Part shown: positions 1-5,495 of the stretch, piece by piece
How positions within the stretch are numbered: position 1 is the first letter of the stretch
Layout of the letters: each line of letters begins with the position of its first letter
Source: an uncultured archaeon
Lineage (GTDB): Archaea > Nanobdellota > Nanobdellia > Woesearchaeales > ARS49
Assembly: GCA_902385765.1 (NCBI GenBank)
Contig: CABMGU010000024.1
Span: 1 to 7,145, forward strand
Length of the DNA stretch: 7,145 bases
Direction of reading: 5' to 3'
Notes under the pieces: model-generated
Databases searched by the model: none
Seen by the model: the letters and a program-made list of their open reading frames with translations, nothing else
What the model was told of the DNA's origin: nothing
Program-made: the position numbers and the translations under genes

Positions 1-1
1 C

Positions 2-694
2 ACTTTTGATAACAGGGGCTACGGCACGATTACGGTTTTTCGCCGTCTGAAGGAGCATTTGGTTTACAGGACTATCGGCACTTCTTTTGAGAACTTTAAG
101 GACTGCATTTTTGATATTGATGGTGCTTTGAAGATGCTTCAGAAGAGGGGTTATAGGAATTTTATTCTGTCCGGTCATAGCACTGGCTGCCAGAAGATTA
201 CTTATTATCAGATGCGTAAGAACAAGAAGTCGATAAAGGCGATTATTCTTCTTGGTCCTGCTGATGATTTGAATTATCAGATAAAGCTTTTGGGCAAGAG
301 GAAGTATAATGAGACTTTGCAGGTTTCGCGCAGGCTTGTCAGGAGCGGTCGCGGTAAGGAGCTTATGCCTCCTGAGTATGAGCCTTCTTATTTCAGCGCA
401 AAGCGTTATTATGAGTTGTACCGTCCTGGAAGCCTTGAGGGCAATATTTACAATTTCAGCAGTCCTATGAAGCTTTTGTCAAAGATTAAGATTCCTGTTC
501 TTTCCCTTTTTGGAAGCAGGGAGGAGTATGCTGTTCTTTCTCCCAGAAGGATGTTGAATATCCTGTCTCGCAAGTTCTCGCATGCTTCCTGCAAGGAAGT
601 GCTGGTGAAGGACGCCGACCATTGTTTCTGTCTTCACGAGGATGAGGTTGAGGAAGCTGCTGCAAAGTGGCTTCAGCATTTGCCTACAAGATAG
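2..694 (+). CDS. Alpha/beta hydrolase (serine hydrolase fold), 5'-truncated by window edge
   Basis: The frame is open from base 2 with no start needed, so the first codons belong to an upstream part outside the window; 230 residues are visible. Seen: an FDNRG motif (residues 2-6) as in alpha/beta hydrolases that carry FNNRG after an early strand; the nucleophile elbow GHSTG with Ser60; a LLGPADD segment (83-89); a strand/loop LSLFGSREEY (167-176) where the acidic triad member is expected; and a late ADHCF motif with His207 as the likely catalytic histidine, followed by a C-terminal helix. Ser and His are therefore in place and the enzyme is probably active. The missing part should hold the oxyanion HG motif and first strands. 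The substrate cannot be told; esterase, lipase or peptidase-like activity are all possible. The protein has no membrane segment in the visible part and is probably cytoplasmic. It converges with the methylthiotransferase gene and overlaps it by 22 bp. Confidence 0.85.
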   Translation, partial: TFDNRGYGTITVFRRLKEHLVYRTIGTSFENFKDCIFDIDGALKMLQKRGYRNFILSGHSTGCQKITYYQMRKNKKSIKAIILLGPADDLNYQIKLLGKRKYNETLQVSRRLVRSGRGKELMPPEYEPSYFSAKRYYELYRPGSLEGNIYNFSSPMKLLSKIKIPVLSLFGSREEYAVLSPRRMLNILSRKFSHASCKEVLVKDADHCFCLHEDEVEEAAAKWLQHLPTR

Positions 695-1905
695 GTCGAG
701 TGGGTTTCTGTTATTTTTGCCTTGATTTGTGTTCCTAAAGGAATTTCTTTTCTGATTACTATTGGCTTGTATGCGTAGTTTCTTCCTGACATTCCGTCTT
801 TTACTTTTTCATCGATTATTATTTCTCCTTCCCAGTTGAGCCATTGCTTGTTTTTTTCTGCTGATATCTTTTTTTGCAGTGCTGTGAGTTTTCTGCTTCT
901 TGCTTTTCTTATGTTTCCGTGGACTTGTGGCATTTCTGCTGCCAGTGTTCCTGGTCTTGGCGAGAATCTTGATATGTTTATTATGTCTGGTTTTATTTCT
1001 TCAATCACTTTTAGCGTGTCTTCGAATTGTTGTTCTGTTTCTGTCGGGTGCCCTGCGATTATGTCTGTGCTGATTGTTATGTCTGGTATTTCTTTCCTGA
1101 TTGCTTTGAGGATTTCAATGAATGTTTCAACTGTGTGTCCTCTTTTCATTGCTTTCAGCACTTCGTTGTTTCCTGCCTGCAGTGGTATGTGCAGGAACTT
1201 GAATATTTTTGGGTGTTTCATTGCTGTACTGAGTTCTTGCAGGTATTTTGGGATGTGTCTGGGGTTTCCCATTCCTACTCTTACAAGGAATTCCCCTTGA
1301 ATTGCAACTATTTTTTGCAGTAATTCGGCAAGATTTGTGTTGATGTCAAACCCGTAGCAGCAGGTGTCTTGTGCTGTTATCCAGATTTCCTTGCATCCGT
1401 CCTGTACACATTTTCTCGCTTCTTCGAGTATTTTTTCTGGCGGGTAGCTGAACAGCGGTCCTTTTACCAGTCTTGTGCTGCAGTACGCGCACGCGTCAAG
1501 GCATCCTGATGATATTGGCACTATTCCTACGACTGGGTTGTGTCTTTTTCTTGGAAGCAGTAGTTTGACTGTTTTTGCGTATTCGAGCGCGTTTTGTTTT
1601 TCTTGTATCAATTGTTTTATTTTGTCAATGTGGTGCGTGTTGATTAGCAGGGCGTCTTTGTCGATTTTCTTTAATTGTTCTATGATGCTGGGCGCTATGC
1701 ATCCTGTTATTGCTATTTTCTTGTCAGGGTTTTGTTTCTTGAATTTTCTTATTTCTCTCAGGATTTTTGCGTCGCCTTTTACTGTGCAGATGTTGAATAT
1801 TGTCCAGTCAGCGTTTGTTTCGTCAGCTGTCTCGAACTGTCCTTCTATCATTTCTCCTTCTGCTATGTTCGCGCTGCAACCGTAGCTTTTGACGTGGACT
1901 TTCAT
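673..1905 (-). CDS. tRNA t6A37 methylthiotransferase, archaeal/eukaryotic e-MtaB (CDKAL1) type
   Basis: A 410-residue radical SAM enzyme of the MiaB/RimO/MtaB group. Known role of the family: converts t6A at position 37 of ANN-decoding tRNAs (notably tRNA-Lys) to ms2t6A, using two [4Fe-4S] clusters. Seen: an N-terminal UPF0004-type domain with its three cluster cysteines at C10 (YGCSAN), C40 (NICTVK) and C69 (ITGCIAP); the radical SAM CxxxCxxC motif at C135/C139/C142 (GCLDACAYC); a conserved HIPLQAGN block at 239-246; a GHPTET motif at 285-290; FSPRPGT at 314-320; and a C-terminal TRAM-like RNA-binding domain from about 352 to 410. Length and domain order match the archaeal family. The 1905 ATG is supported by a TATA box 25.5 nt upstream and no SD, implying a leaderless mRNA. 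Small deviations from family consensus are NICT for NTCT and GHPTE for GFPTE. The product is soluble and cytoplasmic, acting on mature tRNA. Confidence 0.93.
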   Translation of the reverse strand: MKVHVKSYGCSANIAEGEMIEGQFETADETNADWTIFNICTVKGDAKILREIRKFKKQNPDKKIAITGCIAPSIIEQLKKIDKDALLINTHHIDKIKQLIQEKQNALEYAKTVKLLLPRKRHNPVVGIVPISSGCLDACAYCSTRLVKGPLFSYPPEKILEEARKCVQDGCKEIWITAQDTCCYGFDINTNLAELLQKIVAIQGEFLVRVGMGNPRHIPKYLQELSTAMKHPKIFKFLHIPLQAGNNEVLKAMKRGHTVETFIEILKAIRKEIPDITISTDIIAGHPTETEQQFEDTLKVIEEIKPDIINISRFSPRPGTLAAEMPQVHGNIRKARSRKLTALQKKISAEKNKQWLNWEGEIIIDEKVKDGMSGRNYAYKPIVIRKEIPLGTQIKAKITETHSTYLVGKC

Positions 1906-1924
1906 GAAAAATGGGTCCTAAATT

Positions 1925-1937
1925 GCCTTTTTAAGGC
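1925..1937. repeat. Short inverted repeat over the methylthiotransferase TATA box
   Basis: GCCTT and AAGGC arms (1925-1929 and 1933-1937) flank a TTT spacer and cover the predicted minus-strand TATA box. This could be a repressor site that competes with TBP. Arms of 5 bp in AT-rich DNA can also arise by chance, so confidence is low. Confidence 0.3.
1927..1934 (-). promoter_or_regulatory. Archaeal TATA box for the methylthiotransferase gene
   Basis: On the minus strand the box reads TTAAAAAG. Its centre lies 25.5 nt from the ATG at 1905, which puts the predicted transcription start at or next to the start codon. The stretch between shows no SD sequence. Confidence 0.55.
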
Positions 1938-1958
1938 TTGTTGTTTTTTCTCAAAAAG

Positions 1959-1966
1959 TTTATAAT
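1959..1966 (+). promoter_or_regulatory. Archaeal TATA box for the Tam41-like gene
   Basis: TTTATAAT preceded by a purine-rich stretch (AAAAAG, 1953-1958) in the BRE position. Its centre is 27.5 nt from the ATG at 1990. This fixes 1990 as the probable first codon of a leaderless message and argues against the in-frame TTG at 1975, which would lie upstream of the transcript. Confidence 0.7.
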
Positions 1967-1989
1967 CCTCTTGCTTGTGCGAAATTTTG

Positions 1990-2916
1990 ATGAGAATGGA
2001 TAATTTGGGGGATGTTGTTAGGCGGTGCAGGGACGAGGTGCTTTTTGATTTTCCTGATGCCAATATTATTTTCTTTTATGGGAGTTTTTCTTATCGTGAT
2101 CTTGATGCTCCTTTGAAGCAGGGCGATATTGCTGATTTGCGCAGTCCTTATGGAAGAAAGCCGGATTTTATTGTTGTTGTGCCTGATTTGGATAAGGCTG
2201 TTGGCCGTCTTGGCGAGAAGTATGATTGGTCTTCGCGTCAGCGTGGCAAAATTCTTGATCAGGATAGGGATACTCCTTTCTACTTTAATGTTGAGACTTT
2301 TCACAAGCACGAGCTTTGTGATGAGTCTGTTTTTCTCAGGTACAAGATGGGAGTTATTGGAGAGGACGGGTTTTCTCGGGCTTGCAGTATGCGAAACGGT
2401 AATATCTATCTGTCCTCCCGTCTAAGCAAGTTTGTGAACGTTTTGCATTGCCACGATGATGTGGTTTCTGTTCTTGACGGCATCAGGAATTATTTTGTTG
2501 ATTTGGCTTTGCGTCTTGTTCCTGCGCGGTTTTCAGGCGAGGAGTTTGTCAGGGCGTATTTGCAGTCCACTTATCTTGCAGAAGCTCATCGTTTTTTTGA
2601 TTTGGTCAGGCACAAGCATATGAATATTTTGGAATCGCATGTCTATGACTGGAATGCCGGCAGAATCGCGCCTATGAGGTCCGAGCTTGAGAAGATGCTT
2701 TCAGGCAGGATTCTTTCGCGTGCTGAGCGTGTTTCAGGTTCGGATTTCTATGATTCTGTTTTTGTTAATAAGGAAAGCGCCAGGCGCGGTTCTGTTTTGC
2801 GCGATTTTCTTTTTTTCAATCTTTGCGCTTGCAGGGCTGTTCTTAAGAACAGGATTACAAATTCTGCTTGTAACGGGAGCAATCTGGGTTATGTTTTGAG
2901 AAAAATCTGGAAGTGA
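1990..2916 (+). CDS. Divergent Tam41/Mmp37-family nucleotidyltransferase (putative phosphatidate cytidylyltransferase)
   Basis: 308 residues. Seen, in the order of mitochondrial Tam41: a nucleotidyltransferase FYGS motif (29-32); the acidic DFIVVV strand (59-64); FYFN (97-100), equivalent to the VYFN/VYYN block; RYKMGVI (117-123), equivalent to KYGVI; IYLSSRLSK (139-147), equivalent to the LYxAGRLxKP block; then a helical region with LRLVPARFSGEEF (174-186), resembling the LPExFSEEDL helix, and a C-terminal GSNLGYVLRKIW. Known: Tam41 makes CDP-diacylglycerol from phosphatidate and CTP as a peripheral enzyme unrelated to the integral-membrane CdsA/CarS enzymes; bacterial relatives exist. Differences: the HYS motif of Tam41 is not recognisable and the GSG/DFI spacing is longer. 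No membrane helix is evident, as expected for a peripheral protein. Family assignment rests on several ordered motifs compared from memory; substrate (archaeal or bacterial-type lipid, or other) is unknown. Start chosen from the TATA position; ATG 1996 is an alternative. Confidence 0.72.
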   Translation: MRMDNLGDVVRRCRDEVLFDFPDANIIFFYGSFSYRDLDAPLKQGDIADLRSPYGRKPDFIVVVPDLDKAVGRLGEKYDWSSRQRGKILDQDRDTPFYFNVETFHKHELCDESVFLRYKMGVIGEDGFSRACSMRNGNIYLSSRLSKFVNVLHCHDDVVSVLDGIRNYFVDLALRLVPARFSGEEFVRAYLQSTYLAEAHRFFDLVRHKHMNILESHVYDWNAGRIAPMRSELEKMLSGRILSRAERVSGSDFYDSVFVNKESARRGSVLRDFLFFNLCACRAVLKNRITNSACNGSNLGYVLRKIWK

Positions 2917-2917
2917 T

Positions 2918-3043
2918 TTACTTCCTTTCAAGCTTTCTTTCTTTTGCCTGTTCGAGGGATACTGTTCGCCTGCAGTCAATGCACCATTTTCGCATAGGGC
3001 TGTACGATCTTACGCAGCAACCGCATCTTTGGCATTTTATCAT
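2918..3043 (-). CDS. 41-residue zinc-ribbon protein
   Basis: A short ORF that length filters would miss. It contains six cysteines: C4, C7, C9, C10, C21 and C24. C4xxC7 and C21xxC24 form a typical pair of zinc knuckles 13 residues apart (CQRC...CIDC), with two extra cysteines directly after the first knuckle (CGCC). The tail (residues 25-41) is highly charged, rich in Lys, Arg and Glu, and probably helical. Support for a real gene: an ATG preceded by a G-rich SD, a TATA box at the matching distance, and a stop one base away from the convergent neighbour's stop with no overlap. Small zinc ribbons of this kind in archaea often bind nucleic acids or larger machines, but nothing here says which. 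It is divergent from the HPF-like gene and shares its promoter region. Confidence 0.75.
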   Translation of the reverse strand: MIKCQRCGCCVRSYSPMRKWCIDCRRTVSLEQAKERKLERK

Positions 3044-3047
3044 CAAA

Positions 3048-3054
3048 TCCCCCC
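3048..3054 (-). promoter_or_regulatory. Shine-Dalgarno sequence of the zinc-ribbon gene
   Basis: Six G and an A on the minus strand, 4 nt before the ATG at 3043. It is G-rich rather than the perfect GGAGG. It lies in a predicted leader of about 12 nt. Confidence 0.55.
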
Positions 3055-3077
3055 TGATTGTGTGAATCTCGTTGTCC

Positions 3078-3085
3078 TTTAAAAA
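3078..3085 (-). promoter_or_regulatory. Archaeal TATA box for the zinc-ribbon gene
   Basis: TTTTTAAA on the minus strand, centred 38.5 nt from the start codon. The predicted transcript therefore starts near 3055 and carries a leader of about 12 nt that contains the SD. This contrasts with the leaderless arrangement of most genes in the window. Confidence 0.5.
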
Positions 3086-3101
3086 GCTTTCGCTGGTGAA
3101 G

Positions 3102-3115
3102 TTACTATATAGTAA
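3102..3115 (+). promoter_or_regulatory. TATA box inside a perfect 14-bp palindrome, promoter of the HPF-like gene
   Basis: TTACTATATAGTAA is its own reverse complement. The TATA core CTATATAG (3105-3112) is centred 27.5 nt from the ATG at 3136, so it is the natural promoter of a leaderless message. A second, offset pair of arms, AGTTA (3100-3104) and TAACT (3116-3120), brackets the same stretch. A dyad over the TATA box is the layout of an archaeal repressor operator that blocks TBP. The symmetry could also let TBP bind in either direction. Confidence 0.65.
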
Positions 3116-3135
3116 TAACTAATTATTGTCTTTTT

Positions 3136-3447
3136 ATGGGAAATTTTAAAAGTAATGCTCTATTAAAGAGCATCATGGAAGGTGCAGTGCGCCTCGGTGG
3201 CAACATCGAGCTGTTCGGTATAGAAAACTTTGACGGCGCAACGATGGTCGTCCTAAAGAAAATCATCGGGATGTATGCGCGCAAATTCTCGGAAAAAGGT
3301 CTTGAGCGGTTGTCAGTGGCTTTTGCTGAAAAGGATATCAAGGTTGAGGCTGTTGCGCAGGGCGCTACCCACGCTTCTGCTTCTTCGCACGAGAACATGT
3401 ACTTTGCTCTTGACCAGGCCTTGAAGGAAGTTCAGGAAAAGTTGTGA
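3136..3447 (+). CDS. Small protein resembling the HPF/RaiA (S30AE) ribosome hibernation domain
   Basis: 103 residues, acidic to neutral, no membrane segment. What suggests HPF/RaiA: an early strand ending in FGI (IELFGI, 24-29); a helix with KKIIGMYARKF (41-51), where HPF has the long helix that leads to K-L-x-K/R; a strand with LSVAF (59-63); a strand KVEAVAQG (69-76); a HASAS segment (79-83), where HPF has hxAxA; and a final helix NMYFALDQAL (87-96), very like the DxYxAID helix of HPF. This gives the beta-alpha-beta-beta-beta-alpha order of the family and a length close to short HPF/YfiA proteins. If correct it would bind the 30S decoding centre of idle ribosomes. The match is by pattern only and moderately certain; otherwise it is an unrecognised small alpha/beta protein. 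Base use in its first 180 bp is more balanced than in most of the window (see findings). Its stop abuts the stop of the convergent membrane gene. Confidence 0.45.
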   Translation: MGNFKSNALLKSIMEGAVRLGGNIELFGIENFDGATMVVLKKIIGMYARKFSEKGLERLSVAFAEKDIKVEAVAQGATHASASSHENMYFALDQALKEVQEKL

Positions 3448-3744
3448 TTATTTCTTATACATGATATACAGGTGTGTCATCACGAACATCAGCATTCCTG
3501 CTGTTGTTATCCACCATAACGGCAGGAAGTTTCCCAGAAGGTAGACAATCAGTAATGCGATTATTGCTGTTGTTGTGTATATTTTTGCTCTTTTGTATTT
3601 TGTTATTTCTGTGTAAACCCGTAAGAACAGCAAATAAAGTATTATCGTGTTCGCCAGCACTACAACCAATGGCTTCAAAAACAGCACTGTGAGTATTACC
3701 ACGAATATGATGAATGCAATCAGTGCGATTATTGCTGGAAGCAT
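3448..3744 (-). CDS. Small integral membrane protein of unknown function
   Basis: 98 residues, strongly hydrophobic. Likely membrane spans at about 3-22, 25-41, 57-71 and 73-93, so three or four helices, with a basic loop between (YTEITKYKRAK, 44-54) and a short basic tail (YKK) that point to the cytoplasm by the positive-inside rule. It has no signal peptide beyond the first span, and no motif that reveals a transport, protease or enzyme function. The reading frame is supported by the TATA box 26.5 nt before the 3744 ATG (leaderless) and by consistent hydrophobic periodicity. The stop codon is directly adjacent to the stop of the convergent HPF-like gene. It is divergent from argS with only about 77 bp between start codons. 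Confidence 0.75.
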   Translation of the reverse strand: MLPAIIALIAFIIFVVILTVLFLKPLVVVLANTIILYLLFLRVYTEITKYKRAKIYTTTAIIALLIVYLLGNFLPLWWITTAGMLMFVMTHLYIMYKK

Positions 3745-3766
3745 ATGTTGTGTGTATGATATTCTG

Positions 3767-3774
3767 ATTATAAA
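3767..3774 (-). promoter_or_regulatory. Archaeal TATA box for the membrane protein gene
   Basis: TTTATAAT on the minus strand, identical to the box of the Tam41-like gene, centred 26.5 nt from the start at 3744. A GATTA...TAATC inverted pair (3766-3770 and 3781-3785) spans this box and the middle of the divergent region. Confidence 0.65.
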
Positions 3775-3791
3775 TCTTTTTAATCTAAAAT

Positions 3792-3799
3792 TTTATAAA
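3792..3799 (+). promoter_or_regulatory. Archaeal TATA box for argS
   Basis: TTTATAAA, centred 26.5 nt from the ATG at 3822 and 20.5 nt from the earlier in-frame ATG at 3816. The normal TATA-to-start distance favours transcription and translation beginning at 3822. It lies 25 bp from the oppositely directed box of the membrane gene. Confidence 0.7.
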
Positions 3800-3821
3800 C
3801 AGCATCTCTACAATTATGTTT

Positions 3822-5492
3822 ATGTTCGAAAAAGAGATTGTTGACGCTTTGAAGAAGAAAGTGAAAGGCGACATTTCGTTAAGTGTTCCTCCTGATGATT
3901 CTATGGGTGATTTCGCTTTTCCTTGCTTTACATTGGCAAAAGAAATGAAGAAGTCTCCTGTGCAGATTGCTGAGGAGCTTGCCAAGACCATTCCTATGCC
4001 GGAAATAGTTTCAAAAATTACTGCAACTGGTCCTTATGTTAATTTCTTCCTTGACCCTGCAAAGGTTGCTGAGTCTTTGTTTGCTGAAATATTGTCAAAG
4101 AAAGACAAGTTCGGCAGTTCTAATGTAGGAAAAGACAAAACTATCGCTATTGAGTTTTCTTCTCCTAATATTGGCAAGCCGATGCATTTTGGTCATTTGC
4201 GCAGCACTGTTATTGGTCATTCTCTTTCCTTGATGCACGAGTTCAGCAATTTCAGGGTTATCCGCTTGAATTATTTGGGTGACTGGGGCACTCAGTTTGG
4301 AAAATTAATTTACGCTTATTTGAACTGGGGCAGTGCTGAGAAACTGCACGCCTGTCCTATCAAGCACTTATACGACCTCTACGTGAAATTCAACGAGCAC
4401 GTTGAGAAGGATGAGAAATTCCAGGGTTTTGCGCGTGAATGGTTCAGCAAGTTGGAAAAAGGCGACCAGGAAGCTGTCAGTTTGTGGTCTAAGTTCAAGC
4501 ATTACAGTGTTGATGAGTTCAGGAAAATCTATGATTTGCTGGGCGTTACTTTTGATTGTTATAATGGCGAGGCGTATTATGCGAAAAAAGCAGATTCTGC
4601 CATCGCGCTTGTTGAGAAGAAGAAGCTTGCTGAGATTGATGAGGGTGCTTTGATTGTGCGTCTTGGGAATGATATGCCTATGATGCTGAGGAAGTCTGAC
4701 GAGTCTACAACTTATGCGAGCCGTGATTTGGCTACTTTGCTTGACCGTATTGATGAATTCCATTTTGATACTATTTTGTACGTTGTTGGTCACGAGCAGT
4801 CTTTGCATTTTGAGCAGTTGTTCAAATTGGCGAGTCTGCTTGGCTTTAAGCAGAAGTTTGTTCACGTTGCTCACGGTCTTTATCTTTCTCCAGAGGGTGG
4901 TAAGATGGCTACGCGAAAGGGCAAGGCTGTGTTTATGGAGGATGTTCTTGACGAAACTATCGCGTTAGCAAAGAAAACTATTGAGGAGAAGAATCCTGAT
5001 TTGAAGAATAAGGATGAGGTTGCCAGGACTGTTGCTGTTGGTGCTATTTTCTTTGGTGACTTGTTTAATGACAGGGTTAAGGATGTCGTGTTTGACTTGC
5101 AGCGTATCCTGTCTTTTGAGGGTGATACTGGTCCTTATCTGATGTATACTCACGCGCGTGCTGCGAGCATTATCAAGAAGGCTAAAATCAGGGCGTCAAA
5201 GGATTGTGATGCTTCCTTGCTTTCAGATCCTTCTGAACAGCGCGTGATTAAGCTGATGACCAGGTTCCCTGACAAGATTTTGGATGCTTTGGCTCAGTAC
5301 AAGCCTCATATTCTTGCCCAGTACTTGATTGAGTTTGGTCGTGCTTTCAATGAGTTTTATCATAAGTGTCCTTGCACTCAGGAGAAGGATAAGAATGTTC
5401 AGCTTGCGCGTTTGTCCTTGATTGAGTGCTCAAGGCAACTGCTTGAGAATGGCTTGCGTTTGCTTGGCATTACTGCTCCCAGTGAGATGTGA
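3822..5492 (+). CDS. argS: Arginyl-tRNA synthetase
   Basis: 556 residues from ATG 3822, normal length for ArgRS, and soluble. It charges tRNA-Arg with arginine using ATP and is a class Ia enzyme needing tRNA for activation. Seen: an N-terminal tRNA-D-loop-recognition (Add1) domain, about 1-100; EFSSPNIGKPMHFGHLRS (111-128), holding the HIGH signature as HFGH (122-125); NYLGDWGTQFG (150-160), the signature block of ArgRS; the YVVGHEQ segment (320-326); the KMSKS loop as KMATRKG (361-367), where the family commonly has KMSTRKG; TGPYLMYTHARAASI (436-450); and a C-terminal DALR anticodon-binding domain to the typical LGITAP end. All catalytic blocks are present, so it should be active. Upstream ATG 3816 would add only Met-Phe and lies outside the transcript predicted from the TATA box. 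It is followed after 3 nt by the ureohydrolase-like gene, clearly co-transcribed. Confidence 0.97.
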   Translation: MFEKEIVDALKKKVKGDISLSVPPDDSMGDFAFPCFTLAKEMKKSPVQIAEELAKTIPMPEIVSKITATGPYVNFFLDPAKVAESLFAEILSKKDKFGSSNVGKDKTIAIEFSSPNIGKPMHFGHLRSTVIGHSLSLMHEFSNFRVIRLNYLGDWGTQFGKLIYAYLNWGSAEKLHACPIKHLYDLYVKFNEHVEKDEKFQGFAREWFSKLEKGDQEAVSLWSKFKHYSVDEFRKIYDLLGVTFDCYNGEAYYAKKADSAIALVEKKKLAEIDEGALIVRLGNDMPMMLRKSDESTTYASRDLATLLDRIDEFHFDTILYVVGHEQSLHFEQLFKLASLLGFKQKFVHVAHGLYLSPEGGKMATRKGKAVFMEDVLDETIALAKKTIEEKNPDLKNKDEVARTVAVGAIFFGDLFNDRVKDVVFDLQRILSFEGDTGPYLMYTHARAASIIKKAKIRASKDCDASLLSDPSEQRVIKLMTRFPDKILDALAQYKPHILAQYLIEFGRAFNEFYHKCPCTQEKDKNVQLARLSLIECSRQLLENGLRLLGITAPSEM

Positions 5493-5495
5493 TTT

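Noticed and set aside
836..1965. Several plus-strand open frames of 96-154 codons inside the methylthiotransferase gene
   Set aside because: They are shadows of a clearly conserved minus-strand gene; they are Cys/Phe/Ser-rich without family motifs and have no promoter or SD.
1975..1989. TTG at 1975 as start of the Tam41-like gene
   Set aside because: It lies only about 12 nt from the TATA centre, upstream of where transcription can begin; ATG 1990 fits the 27 nt spacing.
3448..3475. T-rich stretch after the HPF-like gene as a transcription terminator
   Set aside because: The + strand is T-rich nearly everywhere, so short T runs cannot be told from background, and this stretch is coding on the other strand.
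3816..3821. ATG 3816 as the argS start
   Set aside because: Only 20.5 nt from the TATA centre, whereas ATG 3822 is at 26.5 nt as in the other genes. It would add just Met-Phe, so the difference is small.
4368..4874. Minus-strand open frame of 168 codons inside argS
   Set aside because: It lies wholly within conserved ArgRS catalytic sequence and shows no motif, SD or TATA box of its own; an antisense shadow.
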